12,944 nucleotides of DNA from Nitrospirae bacterium UBA4572 (GTDB taxonomy: Bacteria; Nitrospirota; Leptospirillia; Leptospirillales; Leptospirillaceae): assembly GCA_002387725.1 (NCBI GenBank), contig DGKK01000007.1, forward strand, positions 2,895-15,838. Direction: 5' to 3'. The notes beneath the pieces were generated by a model. That model had not been told where the DNA came from. It ran no database searches and saw nothing but the letters and a program-made list of their open reading frames with translations. Shown here in pieces: positions 1-7,667 of the stretch. The translations under genes and the position numbers were made by a program. How positions within the stretch are numbered: position 1 is the stretch's first letter; each line of letters starts with the position of its first letter.

Positions 1-2664
1 GAGACGGTCGAGCCCTTCTGAGAGGCTCTCGCCCAGCTCCACAAGGATCTTTCGAAGCTCATCGGAAAAGGCCTCGGGGCGGTGGTCGAGAAAGGCCAAA
101 ATGGCCCAGGGAGATCCTTCCCGCCGGATCGGAATTGCGGCGGTGGTCCGGATTCCCCGGGAGAGGATGACCCTTTCCCAGGAGGGTGGAGTCGGTCGTC
201 GGGAGGGGTCAAGGGAGACATTGAAGCGGGGTTCGTTGCGTCTCCAAGCCTCTCCTGCCGCCCCCTGGCCTTCGGGGATCTCTTCGTGGACGGAGAGCCT
301 GATCCCTTCGAGCCAGGAGGTATCTCCGGCGGCGTGCTCGAAGGAAAACCACCCGTCGCCGTCGGGTCTCCCGATCCAGACGATGTCGGAGATGGCATTT
401 TCGAGGGACAGACGGCAGACGCCGTCGAGAAGCTCCTCGCGATTTCTGGCCGAGACGGCCAGCCGGCGAAAGTCGGCCAGAGCCTGGGTGAAGAGAGAGA
501 GCCGGGCCAGCCGTTCCTCCTGTTCGTGGCGGGAGGTGGCGTCGGTCAGGGTGAAGATCATGGTGCGCTCGTCTCCCAGGTCGAGGGAGGAGCCATAGAG
601 ATCGATCCAGAGCCGGGTGCCATCCTTCTTTTTTGCCCGGATGTCCGGGACGGATATCCCGGCGGAATTTAAAATGGCGGGATAGAGCAGGTGCCCGACC
701 CGCTGGTATTCCTCGAGGGTGTCATAGAAATAGGAGGAATCCCGTCCGGTCATCTCCTGGGGACCGTCGTATCCGAAGAGGCGAACCAGCTGGTCGTTGA
801 CCATGATGATTTTTCGGTCCCGGGCCATCATGATTCCCGAGCTGGTCTTCTCGAAGAGGGCCCGAATGATCGCCGCCGACTCCCGCTCGCGGACTTCGAG
901 ATCGATCCTGTCGAGGGCGGAGGAAAGGGTTCGGGAGACCTCGGAAAGAACGTCGCAGAGTTCGGGAGTGAAGAGGCCCGGACGGCTGTCATGGACAGAG
1001 AGAATGCCCCAGATCTCCCCTCCGCGAAAGAGCGGAAGGAATGAAGAGCTCCTGAACCCCGAGGAGAGGAGCCACTCCCTTTGGGGAGACGGGAGGGTTT
1101 TTCCCATCTCTGAAAGGTCGATCCCGAACAGGGGAGCGCGCTCCCTCCACACCTTTCCTCCGGGTCCCAAGCCCTCGGGACGGTCCTCCCGGATCGAGGC
1201 CCGGAAGTCGGGACGGTAGGATTCCTTCCCCGAATAGGAGACGGTGGCGAACCATCCGTCGGGATCGGGACGGACGATGCGCGCCATGGTGAGGCCGGCC
1301 AGCTCGGTGGAGAGGCGGCAGACCCCATCGAGCAGGATGGATTCGTCGGAAGACTCCGAGATCAGGGCGTTGATCCTGGCCAGAAGCTGGTTATAGCGGG
1401 CGAGAATGGCGAGCCTGTCGGTCTGTTCGTGGCGCAGCTCGGCATCCTGGAGGGAGATGACCACAAAGGTCTCACCCGCCGCATCCCTGACAAGGGTGGC
1501 CGAGACGTCGACCCAGAGAAATCCCCCCGACTTTTTTCGCGCCTTGAGATCGGTGTAGCGGATCGATTCCTCGGTGGGAATTCGCGCGTAGAGATCCTTT
1601 CCCGTATTGACGAACGCCTCCGCGTCGAAATAGAGGACGGAGATCGAGCGGCCCAGAAGCTCCTCCGGGCGCTCGTATTCTAGCATCCTGAGAAGGGGCC
1701 TGTTCACCCGCTGGATGACCCGGTCCTTCAGAATGATCGCGCCAGAGAGGGAGTTTTCAAGAAGGGCTCTCTGAATGGCATCTTCTTCCTTGTTTTTTGA
1801 TTCAAGGCTCAGGCGATCGAGAGTCTTCGAGAGGGTTCGGACGAGACCCGACAGGGCCTGGTCGAGCCCCTTCGGGATGGCCTCTTCCGTTGAAAAGGCC
1901 AGGAGGAGGGCCGAAAAGACACGTCCCTCCTTCAGGACGGGAAGCCCCATGAGATGGCGGATCCCTCTTCGGAAAAGGGCCTCTTCCCACGGGGAGGGGC
2001 GGTCGGTGGCCAGGTCGAGGGAAACCGTCTCGCCGCGTGAGAAGACCTGAGCCGGAAGGGAATCTCCGTCTTTTGCCAGGATCGAAAAAAGAGCCTGAAG
2101 GGCCGGTTCCTCTCCGGAGAGGGAGGATGGGACCACTGAAAGAAATCCCTCCTTCTCCCGGGGCTTGAGAAGGCGAAGCAGGGACGGCGACAGGCGGCGC
2201 TCCAGAAGATCGAGAAGCTTCTGTAAAAGCCGGGCTTCGTCCGTTTCCAGCGCCAGAATCTCGTTGGCGCGGACCAGGAGCTCGTTCTGGGAGGCCAGTC
2301 GCCTGACTTCCGACTCGGTCTCCCGACGGCGCGAAATTTCCCGGGCCGATCCCAGAAGGGCGTGGGGAGCTCCCTCCGGAGCCGATGAAAGACGAATCTC
2401 TACGGCAATCGGCGTCCCGTCCTGTTTTTTCCATTGGGCCTCGAAGACGGAGTTCCCCTTTGGGGTCTCGAGAAAGGGGCACGACGTTCTCAGGAGCTTT
2501 TCCATCTCGACCCGGGGAAGGCCAGAGTCGGAAAGGCCCAAAATGTCAAGAAACTCCCGGTTCCAGAAGGAAAAGAGTCCTTCGGAGTCGAGGGCAAAGA
2601 GAGCGACGGGAAAGGGATCCCCTCCCCGGACCACGATGTCGTCGTCAGGCAGGGGAGGTGTCAT
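1..2664 (-). CDS. Multi-PAS/GAF sensory protein, C-terminus cut by window edge
   Basis: The frame is open from an ATG at 2664 to base 1, giving 888 residues with no stop, so the gene continues beyond the window. The visible part is all sensory: PAS about 15-112, GAF about 135-287, PAS 300-412, GAF 425-587, PAS 597-712, GAF 725-888. The last two PAS-GAF units look like an internal duplication: both carry LLDGVCRLS (444-452 and 745-753) and both PAS units end in RHEQ (411-414 and 712-715). There is no signal peptide or membrane segment, so it is probably cytoplasmic. GAF units of this style (GVCRLS followed by a W-rich stretch) often precede GGDEF or GGDEF-EAL domains, so a cyclic-di-GMP enzyme is my best guess. 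A histidine kinase is equally open, because the output domain is off-window. No clear Shine-Dalgarno precedes the ATG; a GTG ten codons in is a weaker alternative. Confidence 0.85.
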   Translation of the reverse strand, partial: MTPPLPDDDIVVRGGDPFPVALFALDSEGLFSFWNREFLDILGLSDSGLPRVEMEKLLRTSCPFLETPKGNSVFEAQWKKQDGTPIAVEIRLSSAPEGAPHALLGSAREISRRRETESEVRRLASQNELLVRANEILALETDEARLLQKLLDLLERRLSPSLLRLLKPREKEGFLSVVPSSLSGEEPALQALFSILAKDGDSLPAQVFSRGETVSLDLATDRPSPWEEALFRRGIRHLMGLPVLKEGRVFSALLLAFSTEEAIPKGLDQALSGLVRTLSKTLDRLSLESKNKEEDAIQRALLENSLSGAIILKDRVIQRVNRPLLRMLEYERPEELLGRSISVLYFDAEAFVNTGKDLYARIPTEESIRYTDLKARKKSGGFLWVDVSATLVRDAAGETFVVISLQDAELRHEQTDRLAILARYNQLLARINALISESSDESILLDGVCRLSTELAGLTMARIVRPDPDGWFATVSYSGKESYRPDFRASIREDRPEGLGPGGKVWRERAPLFGIDLSEMGKTLPSPQREWLLSSGFRSSSFLPLFRGGEIWGILSVHDSRPGLFTPELCDVLSEVSRTLSSALDRIDLEVRERESAAIIRALFEKTSSGIMMARDRKIIMVNDQLVRLFGYDGPQEMTGRDSSYFYDTLEEYQRVGHLLYPAILNSAGISVPDIRAKKKDGTRLWIDLYGSSLDLGDERTMIFTLTDATSRHEQEERLARLSLFTQALADFRRLAVSARNREELLDGVCRLSLENAISDIVWIGRPDGDGWFSFEHAAGDTSWLEGIRLSVHEEIPEGQGAAGEAWRRNEPRFNVSLDPSRRPTPPSWERVILSRGIRTTAAIPIRREGSPWAILAFLDHRPEAFSDELRKILVELGESLSEGLDRL

Positions 2665-3000
2665 GGACCGAGTTTCGGAGGGTTGAGGAGAGACCCTTGG
2701 CCATTCCGTCGGTTCTCCGAAAGAGAGCGGGAACCCCTGCGACCTTTTTCCGATAAATATTTTTTAAGCAAAAAGTTTTTCCTTCAGAAAATAAAGAAGA
2801 AGATTAATGAAGCGAGACAATTTGAGTCTAACATGAATCCCGGCTCATTTCATGCCTGGAAAAGGTGTGGATCGATGTCCCGGCCCATTGAAAATAGGGA
2901 GAGGGAGCATTACAAGCCGGAATGTCTTTTTGTGATCAAAATTGTCCATTGCAAATCTTTTTTGTTTTTATGGTTCTGTTTCATTCTTTTATTTTTTTAT

Positions 3001-3029
3001 TTTTGTTAATTTTGATGAACAATTATAGA
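3001..3029 (+). promoter_or_regulatory. Candidate promoter for the lipoprotein gene
   Basis: TATAGA at 3024-3029 resembles a -10 box. A T-rich -35 position (3001-3006, TTTTGT) lies 17 bp upstream, and TTGTTA at 3003-3008 is an alternative with a short 15-bp spacer. Transcription would begin near 3036, leaving a leader of about 73 nt. The -35 match is weak, and the upstream T-tracts could compensate. Confidence 0.25.
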
Positions 3030-3097
3030 TCTGGTCCATGAATTGCTACGGGTAAGTCGTATTTGTTCTGTCCCGTGGATTCGGGAGTCAATGAGGG

Positions 3098-3102
3098 GGA
3101 GG
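3098..3102 (+). promoter_or_regulatory. Ribosome binding site fixing the lipoprotein start
   Basis: GGAGG lies inside GGGGGAGGTG, six bases before the ATG at 3109. This selects that ATG over the TTG at 3043 and the ATG at 3091, neither of which has a comparable site and both of which would lengthen the stretch before the signal peptide. Confidence 0.6.
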
Positions 3103-3108
3103 TGTCCG

Positions 3109-3735
3109 ATGGAGAGTCTGGAGATGTTCAGGAATCTGTGGAAGAGAATCAGGATGGGACGGCTGGGCGGACTTGTTGTGACCCTGGGGATCTCCCTGGC
3201 GGCCTGCCAGGGCACAGAGGGAAGCGCCGCCCTTTCTCCCGAAGGGGAGGGCGACCCCTCCCGGTCCTTTTCCAAAAATATCGTGGGAGGCGTCATCAGC
3301 AAAGTCAAAAGTCTTCCCGGGAGCCGTGCGGTGTCGTTGGTGATTCGGGAGACACGGCTGACCCGGGGAGGTCGACCGCTGTGCGCCCGTCCCACGGGGC
3401 GGATTCTTTCGGTGGGCCGGGTGGGCCTGATCTTTTCCGCCCGCCATCGCTCCCAAAAGAGTGCCTTCGTTGTCACCGGGGGGGAGATCCGTCCCCGCCT
3501 TCGCTCCCTTCGCCCCGGAGAGTGTGTCTCGGTCGTTCCCGAGGATGTGGTTGAAGGACGCTCCCTGTCTCGGGGACCGATGATCGAGATTGTGGAAGAG
3601 TCTCCTGTGGTGGAGGGGACTGAAACCCTGGGCTCGGCCGAGGTCGAAGTCTGGGGTCGGCCGCTTCCGTCCAGGACATTGGCCCGGAGTACCCCCTCTT
3701 CTCCCCACTCCCTTCATGCCGTGCCCGCTTTCTGA
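3109..3735 (+). CDS. Predicted lipoprotein of unknown function
   Basis: The product is 208 residues. The N-terminus is a classic lipoprotein signal: basic residues (K12, R13, R15, R18), a hydrophobic stretch about 19-32, and a LAAC lipobox at 30-33 followed by Q, so C33 would be lipidated and the protein exported. The residue after the cysteine is not Asp, so outer-membrane sorting is possible. The mature part is rich in Arg, Gly, Val and Ser and looks mainly beta (about 75-165). A low-complexity Ser/Pro/His tail (about 187-208) may be poorly structured. I do not recognise the family. The start at 3109 is chosen for its GGAGG site. The gene stands alone: divergent from the PAS/GAF gene and convergent with the regulator gene 31 bp downstream. 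Opposite-strand readings of this stretch are Arg/His/Pro-rich and lack start signals. Confidence 0.7.
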   Translation: MESLEMFRNLWKRIRMGRLGGLVVTLGISLAACQGTEGSAALSPEGEGDPSRSFSKNIVGGVISKVKSLPGSRAVSLVIRETRLTRGGRPLCARPTGRILSVGRVGLIFSARHRSQKSAFVVTGGEIRPRLRSLRPGECVSVVPEDVVEGRSLSRGPMIEIVEESPVVEGTETLGSAEVEVWGRPLPSRTLARSTPSSPHSLHAVPAF

Positions 3736-3747
3736 TTCCCCGCCTGG

Positions 3748-3777
3748 CCTCCTGCGGAGGGGACGGTCAGGTTTTTT
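3748..3777 (+). terminator. Weak terminator-like hairpin in a convergent gap
   Basis: CCTCC (3748-3752) pairs with GGAGG (3756-3760) across a 3-base loop. A T6 run follows at 3772-3777, but 11 bases later and inside the last codons of the opposite gene. The distance makes it a poor intrinsic terminator. On the minus strand no T-run follows the hairpin. Confidence 0.2.
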
Positions 3778-6700
3778 CGACGACCGGAGTGCCGGAGTTC
3801 AGGGAGGAGTTCAGGAGAGTCCATGCTTCCTGCACCAGCGGGAATGATTCCCCTCCCCGGATTGCCTCCAGGGAAAGACGGAGCGAGGTGTTTGATGCGT
3901 CTTTGGGGAAGTGGCGGGCAAAGGAGACCGCCGTTCTGAGCGCAAACCACCAGGCTCCCGTGCTTTTTGCCAGGCTCAAGGATCGTTCGAAGAGCTCTTC
4001 CGCCCGTCTTCGCTCCTCCTTCGCTCCGTTGCGGAGCCCTTCCCCCTCAAGACGCAAAAGCTCCGGGATCGCGAGTCCCAGCCCGGAATGGGTGGCGGTT
4101 TTCCGGGCAGAATTTGCCAAGGCCGTGGCCTCGTGCGTCCAGCCCTCTTCAAGAAGGACCTCCGCGGCCAGAATGGAGTAGATCGGGAAGAGCCCGGGAA
4201 GGATTTCCCGGATCTGTCTTTCGAGAGACAGGGCCGTTTCGGCCCTTCCCGGTCCGGGTTCCGCCCAGACTCGTGCCATCGAGGCGAGCTTCTCCCACTG
4301 GACAAATCCGTATTTTTCCGCAATGGCGAGGGAGAGCTTGGCCTTTCTCCCGACCTTCTCCCGGTGCCCCCGAAAAACATTGAAGAGGGTGAGAAAGGTC
4401 TGAGGGTAGCCGCGGGAGCCTGGTGCGGCGACGTTTTCAATCTCCGTTTCCAGTTTCGTCGAGAGTGTTTCCGTGTCGTCGGGGTTGCCCGAGAGAAGCC
4501 GGAGGAGGCAGAGCTTGGCTGGAACGGTCAGTGTCGGGTCCTCGAAAAAACGCCAGGAGGGCTGCAGGCGCTCTTTGTCGGAGGGGGAAATCGTGGCGTT
4601 AATCGATTCAAGCTCTGAAAGGGAGCTCTGGATCTCCCCCCTCCAGAAGGAGAGGTAGCCGGAAAATGCTTCTCCCCGAATTCGGACCGCCTTGTCCTGG
4701 CTCATTCTGGCGTGTTCAAGCAGAAGGTGGAGGCGTTTTCCGGCGGCGTGGGGGCCGTGGCGGGCGAGAGTGGTGGCTGTGGCCCCGAGAAGAACCGGAA
4801 ATGTCGCATCTCCCGGAGGAAGGGATTCGCAGAGGAGATCCGCCTGGCGGTAGATCTCTTCCATTCCTGTCGAACCGTATCCCCGGGCGGCCTTGACGAC
4901 CGGACCCAAAAGGAGAAGCAGCTGAAGGCGACGGGTTGTCGCCCGGGGGGAGTGCTGGGCGTCAAGAAGAGCCTTGGCCCTCTCGAAGTGGTGGATGGCC
5001 TCCGGGTAGGTTCCGAAGCTTGCGGTCCGGATTCCGGCCTGGATAAACTGCTCCGCCGCTTCCATCGACTGACCCGCCTCCAGAAGATGTTCGGCCAGGA
5101 TCTCCGGAGCCTGAACGGCCCTTTCCGGGAACTGTTCGATCATCGTCGATGCAATTCTTTGGTGGATGGCCTTTCGGGCAGAAACGCCCAGGGAGGCGAG
5201 CATCACCTCTCTCATGAGGGCATGGTGGAAGACGTAGGAAGGCTCCGGAGGCGGCCGATCCTCCTCCAGGAGCCCTTTTTTCAAAAGGGTCCCAAGCCAG
5301 GCGTTCGAAGAAAGGAGTCTGCCCTTTGGAGCGATTGGCCCCCCTGTTGCGGCGATCAGGAGGTTTCCGTCAAGGGTCTGTCCGAGGCATGCCGCCACCG
5401 CAAGCATTTGCCGCTCCTCTCCCAGAGCATCGATGCGGGAGGCCAGAAGATCCCTGAGGGTGGGAGGGACCTCCCCCTTTTTGCCCCGGAGCATTGCGTC
5501 GGAATAGAGAATCTCCCGCAAGAAAAGGGGGACACCGTCAGACCGGTCGATGGCCTCCCGCACCGCCTCCGGGGAAAGCGGTTTCCGGGACAGGCGGGTA
5601 ACGATCGTCCGGCAGTCGCGCCTTGAGAGCCCCTGAAGGACGATCGAGGCGGAGGGTGGGGGAAGCCCCAGGGCCTCGAGGGTCGTTTTTTCCCGGCTGG
5701 TGAGGAGAAGGAGCGAAGGCTTCCCTTCGAGGGTTTTGATCCCCTTTGCCAGGAGCGAGAGCGTGGCCTCGTCTGCCCAGTGGAGATCCTCGAGGATCAG
5801 AATCGAAGGGCGACTCAAAAGGCGGGAGACAAGATCGAGAAGAAGCGATTCGACCATCTGTCGGAGCTTGTCCGGGGCGATGTGCGCCACCTCCCCGGAG
5901 TCAGGTCCCGGACCTTCGAGAAGGTGCGAAAGAAGCGGGAGGGCCGTGGCGACGGGGGCATTGAGAGAGAGAAGATATCCCTCCAGGCGGTATCGTTTTT
6001 CCCGGGGCGGGAGAGGCTCGTCGAGGCCCACGTGGCTCCTGAGGAATCGGATGAAGGGAGACCAGGGAGATTCCCGGTAGAGGCTTTCGCACTGGTAGAG
6101 GCGAACCTGTCCTCCCTCCGGAGAGCGTTCCACACGACGGGCCAGGTCTGCGGCCAGGGCCGACTTTCCCATCCCGGCCTCCCCCGTGATCCAGACGATG
6201 CGGAGTCCTCCGTCCCGGGCTTTTTGCCACTCGTTCCAGAGGAGCTCCTGCTCCTTTTGTCGTCCGGCCAGGGGGATTGGAGGAAGGGCCGGAGGCTGTT
6301 TTCTCGAGAGGATCCGGTAAAGGACTCGATGGTCCGCTTCCGAAATCGGGTCTGTGGGGCGGGAGAGCCTCTCCGAATGAACATGGCGTTCGATGAGACG
6401 CATTGTGGAGAAGGTGGCCAGGATCTCTCCCCTTGAGGCGGAGATAGCGACCTCTTGCGCCTCCCGGAGAAGATGTCCTTCGGCATCCGGAATCCCCTGC
6501 TCAAGGTCGGAAAGGGCTTCCCCCGTGTGAAGGCCGATTCTCAGGGAGGTCTCCGTCGGCTGTCCGAGCTCCAGAAGTTCCCGGGCGGCAATGACCGCCT
6601 TGTGGGCACCATCTTCCATGGCCAGGGGGAATCCGTAGCAGACGACAAGATCCTCTCCCGGGACGGTGAGACGCGTTCCTCCTGTTCTGGCAATCAGGGG

Positions 6701-7417
6701 GGAGGCAATTTTCTGCAGTTCTTCCCTCTGCCTCATCCGGAGCTCCGCGTCCCCTCCCGAGGAGAAGAGGGTCGCGACAAGGAGCGTGATCTGACGGCGC
6801 TCCCATAGCCGTCGCGGCGGCAATCCCGAAAGGGGGGGCGAGAACGGAAGCCCGTCCGGACTTTCGGACAGAAGACGCTCGATCTCACGCTGGCGACGAT
6901 CCATTCGGTCCCGGACCGATTCGGCCCAGAGCGCGTAGGGAAGGGAGAAGGAGAGGCGCGCACCGGAAAGAAAGGTTTTTTTGCCAAGTTCCCGCAGGGA
7001 CTCCAGACGTCTCCGGCAATTCTTGCAGAGCCGGGGAGGGTGCATCCGGTCGCAGCCCGCTGGGGGAGTGTCGAGGAAGTAGCGGGTGACGTCGACCGCC
7101 TCCTGTTCGAATCCGGAGGGAGGGAGGGCCAGTGCAAGGGAGGATCTCTCGATCTCAAAGGCGATCCTCCCTTGCATGCGCCTTTGGAGGGTGTAGAGGA
7201 TTGTGGAAAGGTTGGCAAGCGCAGGGTGACGGGGAACATCGGGCCAGAGGAGTTCTGCCAGGGCGGAGCGGGAGTGAGTGCCGCGCTGGGTGGCCAGATA
7301 GGCCAGGAGAGCCATCGGTCTGTCAAGGACAGGTCCGGCCAGAAGGGAGTCTCCGAAACGGACCACGGGAGGTCCAAGAAGAGTGACGGAAAGCTCTGAT
7401 CCTGATCCTTCTCCCAT
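3767..7417 (-). CDS. SARP/BTAD-type regulator with cyclase-like and STAND ATPase domains
   Basis: The product is 1216 residues. Residues 9-98 match the SARP/BTAD winged-helix DNA-binding head (ALAELLWPD at 52-60, then ALANLSTILYTLQRR). Residues 108-183 look like a shortened BTAD with Cys122, Cys131 and Cys134. Residues 206-343 resemble a class III nucleotide cyclase (RIGLHTG at 293-299), but the first metal aspartate region reads ATLFSSGG and the usual GDG reads GED, so it is probably a non-catalytic ligand or dimer domain. A STAND/AAA ATPase follows: Walker A GEAGMGKS (412-419), Walker B LILEDLHWAD (540-549), and a helical HHALMREV segment near 731. From about 765 to the end it is TPR-like helices. 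There is no C-terminal LuxR helix-turn-helix. It is probably an ATP-dependent transcription regulator, divergent from the efflux genes and plausibly controlling them. A GTG at 7513 would add 32 residues, but it overlaps the promoter; AAGG precedes the ATG at 7417. Confidence 0.88.
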   Translation of the reverse strand: MGEGSGSELSVTLLGPPVVRFGDSLLAGPVLDRPMALLAYLATQRGTHSRSALAELLWPDVPRHPALANLSTILYTLQRRMQGRIAFEIERSSLALALPPSGFEQEAVDVTRYFLDTPPAGCDRMHPPRLCKNCRRRLESLRELGKKTFLSGARLSFSLPYALWAESVRDRMDRRQREIERLLSESPDGLPFSPPLSGLPPRRLWERRQITLLVATLFSSGGDAELRMRQREELQKIASPLIARTGGTRLTVPGEDLVVCYGFPLAMEDGAHKAVIAARELLELGQPTETSLRIGLHTGEALSDLEQGIPDAEGHLLREAQEVAISASRGEILATFSTMRLIERHVHSERLSRPTDPISEADHRVLYRILSRKQPPALPPIPLAGRQKEQELLWNEWQKARDGGLRIVWITGEAGMGKSALAADLARRVERSPEGGQVRLYQCESLYRESPWSPFIRFLRSHVGLDEPLPPREKRYRLEGYLLSLNAPVATALPLLSHLLEGPGPDSGEVAHIAPDKLRQMVESLLLDLVSRLLSRPSILILEDLHWADEATLSLLAKGIKTLEGKPSLLLLTSREKTTLEALGLPPPSASIVLQGLSRRDCRTIVTRLSRKPLSPEAVREAIDRSDGVPLFLREILYSDAMLRGKKGEVPPTLRDLLASRIDALGEERQMLAVAACLGQTLDGNLLIAATGGPIAPKGRLLSSNAWLGTLLKKGLLEEDRPPPEPSYVFHHALMREVMLASLGVSARKAIHQRIASTMIEQFPERAVQAPEILAEHLLEAGQSMEAAEQFIQAGIRTASFGTYPEAIHHFERAKALLDAQHSPRATTRRLQLLLLLGPVVKAARGYGSTGMEEIYRQADLLCESLPPGDATFPVLLGATATTLARHGPHAAGKRLHLLLEHARMSQDKAVRIRGEAFSGYLSFWRGEIQSSLSELESINATISPSDKERLQPSWRFFEDPTLTVPAKLCLLRLLSGNPDDTETLSTKLETEIENVAAPGSRGYPQTFLTLFNVFRGHREKVGRKAKLSLAIAEKYGFVQWEKLASMARVWAEPGPGRAETALSLERQIREILPGLFPIYSILAAEVLLEEGWTHEATALANSARKTATHSGLGLAIPELLRLEGEGLRNGAKEERRRAEELFERSLSLAKSTGAWWFALRTAVSFARHFPKDASNTSLRLSLEAIRGGESFPLVQEAWTLLNSSLNSGTPVVEKT

Positions 7418-7443
7418 GAAGACGTGCCTTTTTATTGAGGGGG

Positions 7444-7464
7444 CTCCCCCGATTTTTGGGGGAG
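7444..7464 (-). promoter_or_regulatory. Stable hairpin in the leader of the regulator gene
   Basis: CTCCCCC (7444-7450) and GGGGGAG (7458-7464) form a perfect 7-bp, almost all-GC stem with a 7-base loop. It would lie in the 5' leader of the regulator mRNA, 26 bases before the ATG at 7417. It is not followed by a U-run on the minus strand, so it is not a terminator. It could affect translation or RNA stability, or serve as a binding site. Confidence 0.5.
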
Positions 7465-7504
7465 GGGATTCCGCGTCAGTCGAATTGAGGAAAATGCTGG
7501 CATT

Positions 7505-7510
7505 ATTATA
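7505..7510 (-). promoter_or_regulatory. -10 box of the regulator gene promoter
   Basis: Read on the minus strand this is a perfect TATAAT. The -35 position 17 bp upstream (7528-7533) reads TACCGG, a poor match that lies in a 16-bp dyad, so the promoter may depend on a regulator. Transcription would start near 7498, leaving about 80 nt of leader before the ATG at 7417. It also rules against the GTG at 7513, which lies upstream of the predicted transcript start. Confidence 0.5.
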
Positions 7511-7519
7511 CACACTTTC

Positions 7520-7535
7520 GATATGGGCCGGTATC
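7520..7535. promoter_or_regulatory. 16-bp imperfect dyad, operator candidate
   Basis: The sequence has the form GATA-N2-GGCC-N2-TATC, symmetrical at 12 of 16 positions. It covers the weak -35 position of the regulator promoter, in the gap between divergent genes, where an autoregulatory or shared operator would be expected. No protein is assigned to it; the neighbouring winged-helix regulator is the obvious candidate. Confidence 0.35.
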
Positions 7536-7582
7536 CTTGGCGCCCGGAACTCCTCCCTTGAGGGATAATCGATTCCGTTGGT

Positions 7583-7608
7583 CTTGGGGAGCTCACCCTC
7601 GCCCCAAG
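7583..7608. repeat. 7-bp inverted repeat upstream of the RND gene
   Basis: CTTGGGG (7583-7589) and CCCCAAG (7602-7608) are perfect inverted arms around 12 bases. On the plus strand an A6 run follows (7610-7615), so this is not an intrinsic terminator in that direction. It may be a second operator or an RNA hairpin if transcription of the RND gene starts further upstream. Confidence 0.35.
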
Positions 7609-7637
7609 GAAAAAATTGCCGAGTCCCCCGATCTTGA

Positions 7638-7667
7638 TTGCGAGGGGACCTTGGCCCGGACTATCAT
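7638..7667 (+). promoter_or_regulatory. Candidate promoter for a leaderless RND transcript
   Basis: TTGCGA (7638-7643) and TATCAT (7662-7667) are 18 bp apart and resemble -35 and -10 boxes. The -10 box ends seven bases before the ATG at 7674, so transcription would begin at or near the A of that ATG. This fits the lack of a Shine-Dalgarno there. A weaker alternative lies further upstream: TTGAGG at 7485-7490 with TATACA at 7507-7512. Confidence 0.3.

Larger units (their letters stand above)
2665..3108. other. AT-rich divergent spacer with T-tracts
   Basis: No convincing gene lies here. From about 2755 to 3040 the DNA is far richer in A and T than its surroundings. On the plus strand, 2957-3013 is a run of T-tracts (2958-2963, 2965-2969, 2979-2981, 2987-2990, 2992-2998, 3000-3004, 3010-3013), many spaced near one helical turn. 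It sits between two divergent starts, so it most likely holds the promoters of the PAS/GAF gene (minus) and the lipoprotein gene (plus). The T-tracts may act as a curved or UP-like element. A weak hairpin (2908-2911 with 2921-2924) followed by T5 is too poor to call a terminator. Confidence 0.5.

Noticed and set aside
1802..2482. A 226-codon minus-strand frame inside the PAS/GAF gene
   Set aside because: It is out of frame with the PAS/GAF protein, whose domains are intact through this stretch.
2908..2931. Hairpin plus T5 as a small-RNA terminator
   Set aside because: Only four or five mostly AT pairs with a 9-base loop, and no promoter for a small RNA was evident upstream.
3088..3717. A 209-codon minus-strand frame opposite the lipoprotein gene
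   Set aside because: Arg/His/Pro-rich and without start signals, while the plus strand shows a ribosome site and a lipobox.
7564..7569. GATAAT as a -10 box for the RND gene
   Set aside because: The only -35-like sequence upstream (TTGGCG at 7537-7542) is 21 bp away, too far for a standard promoter.
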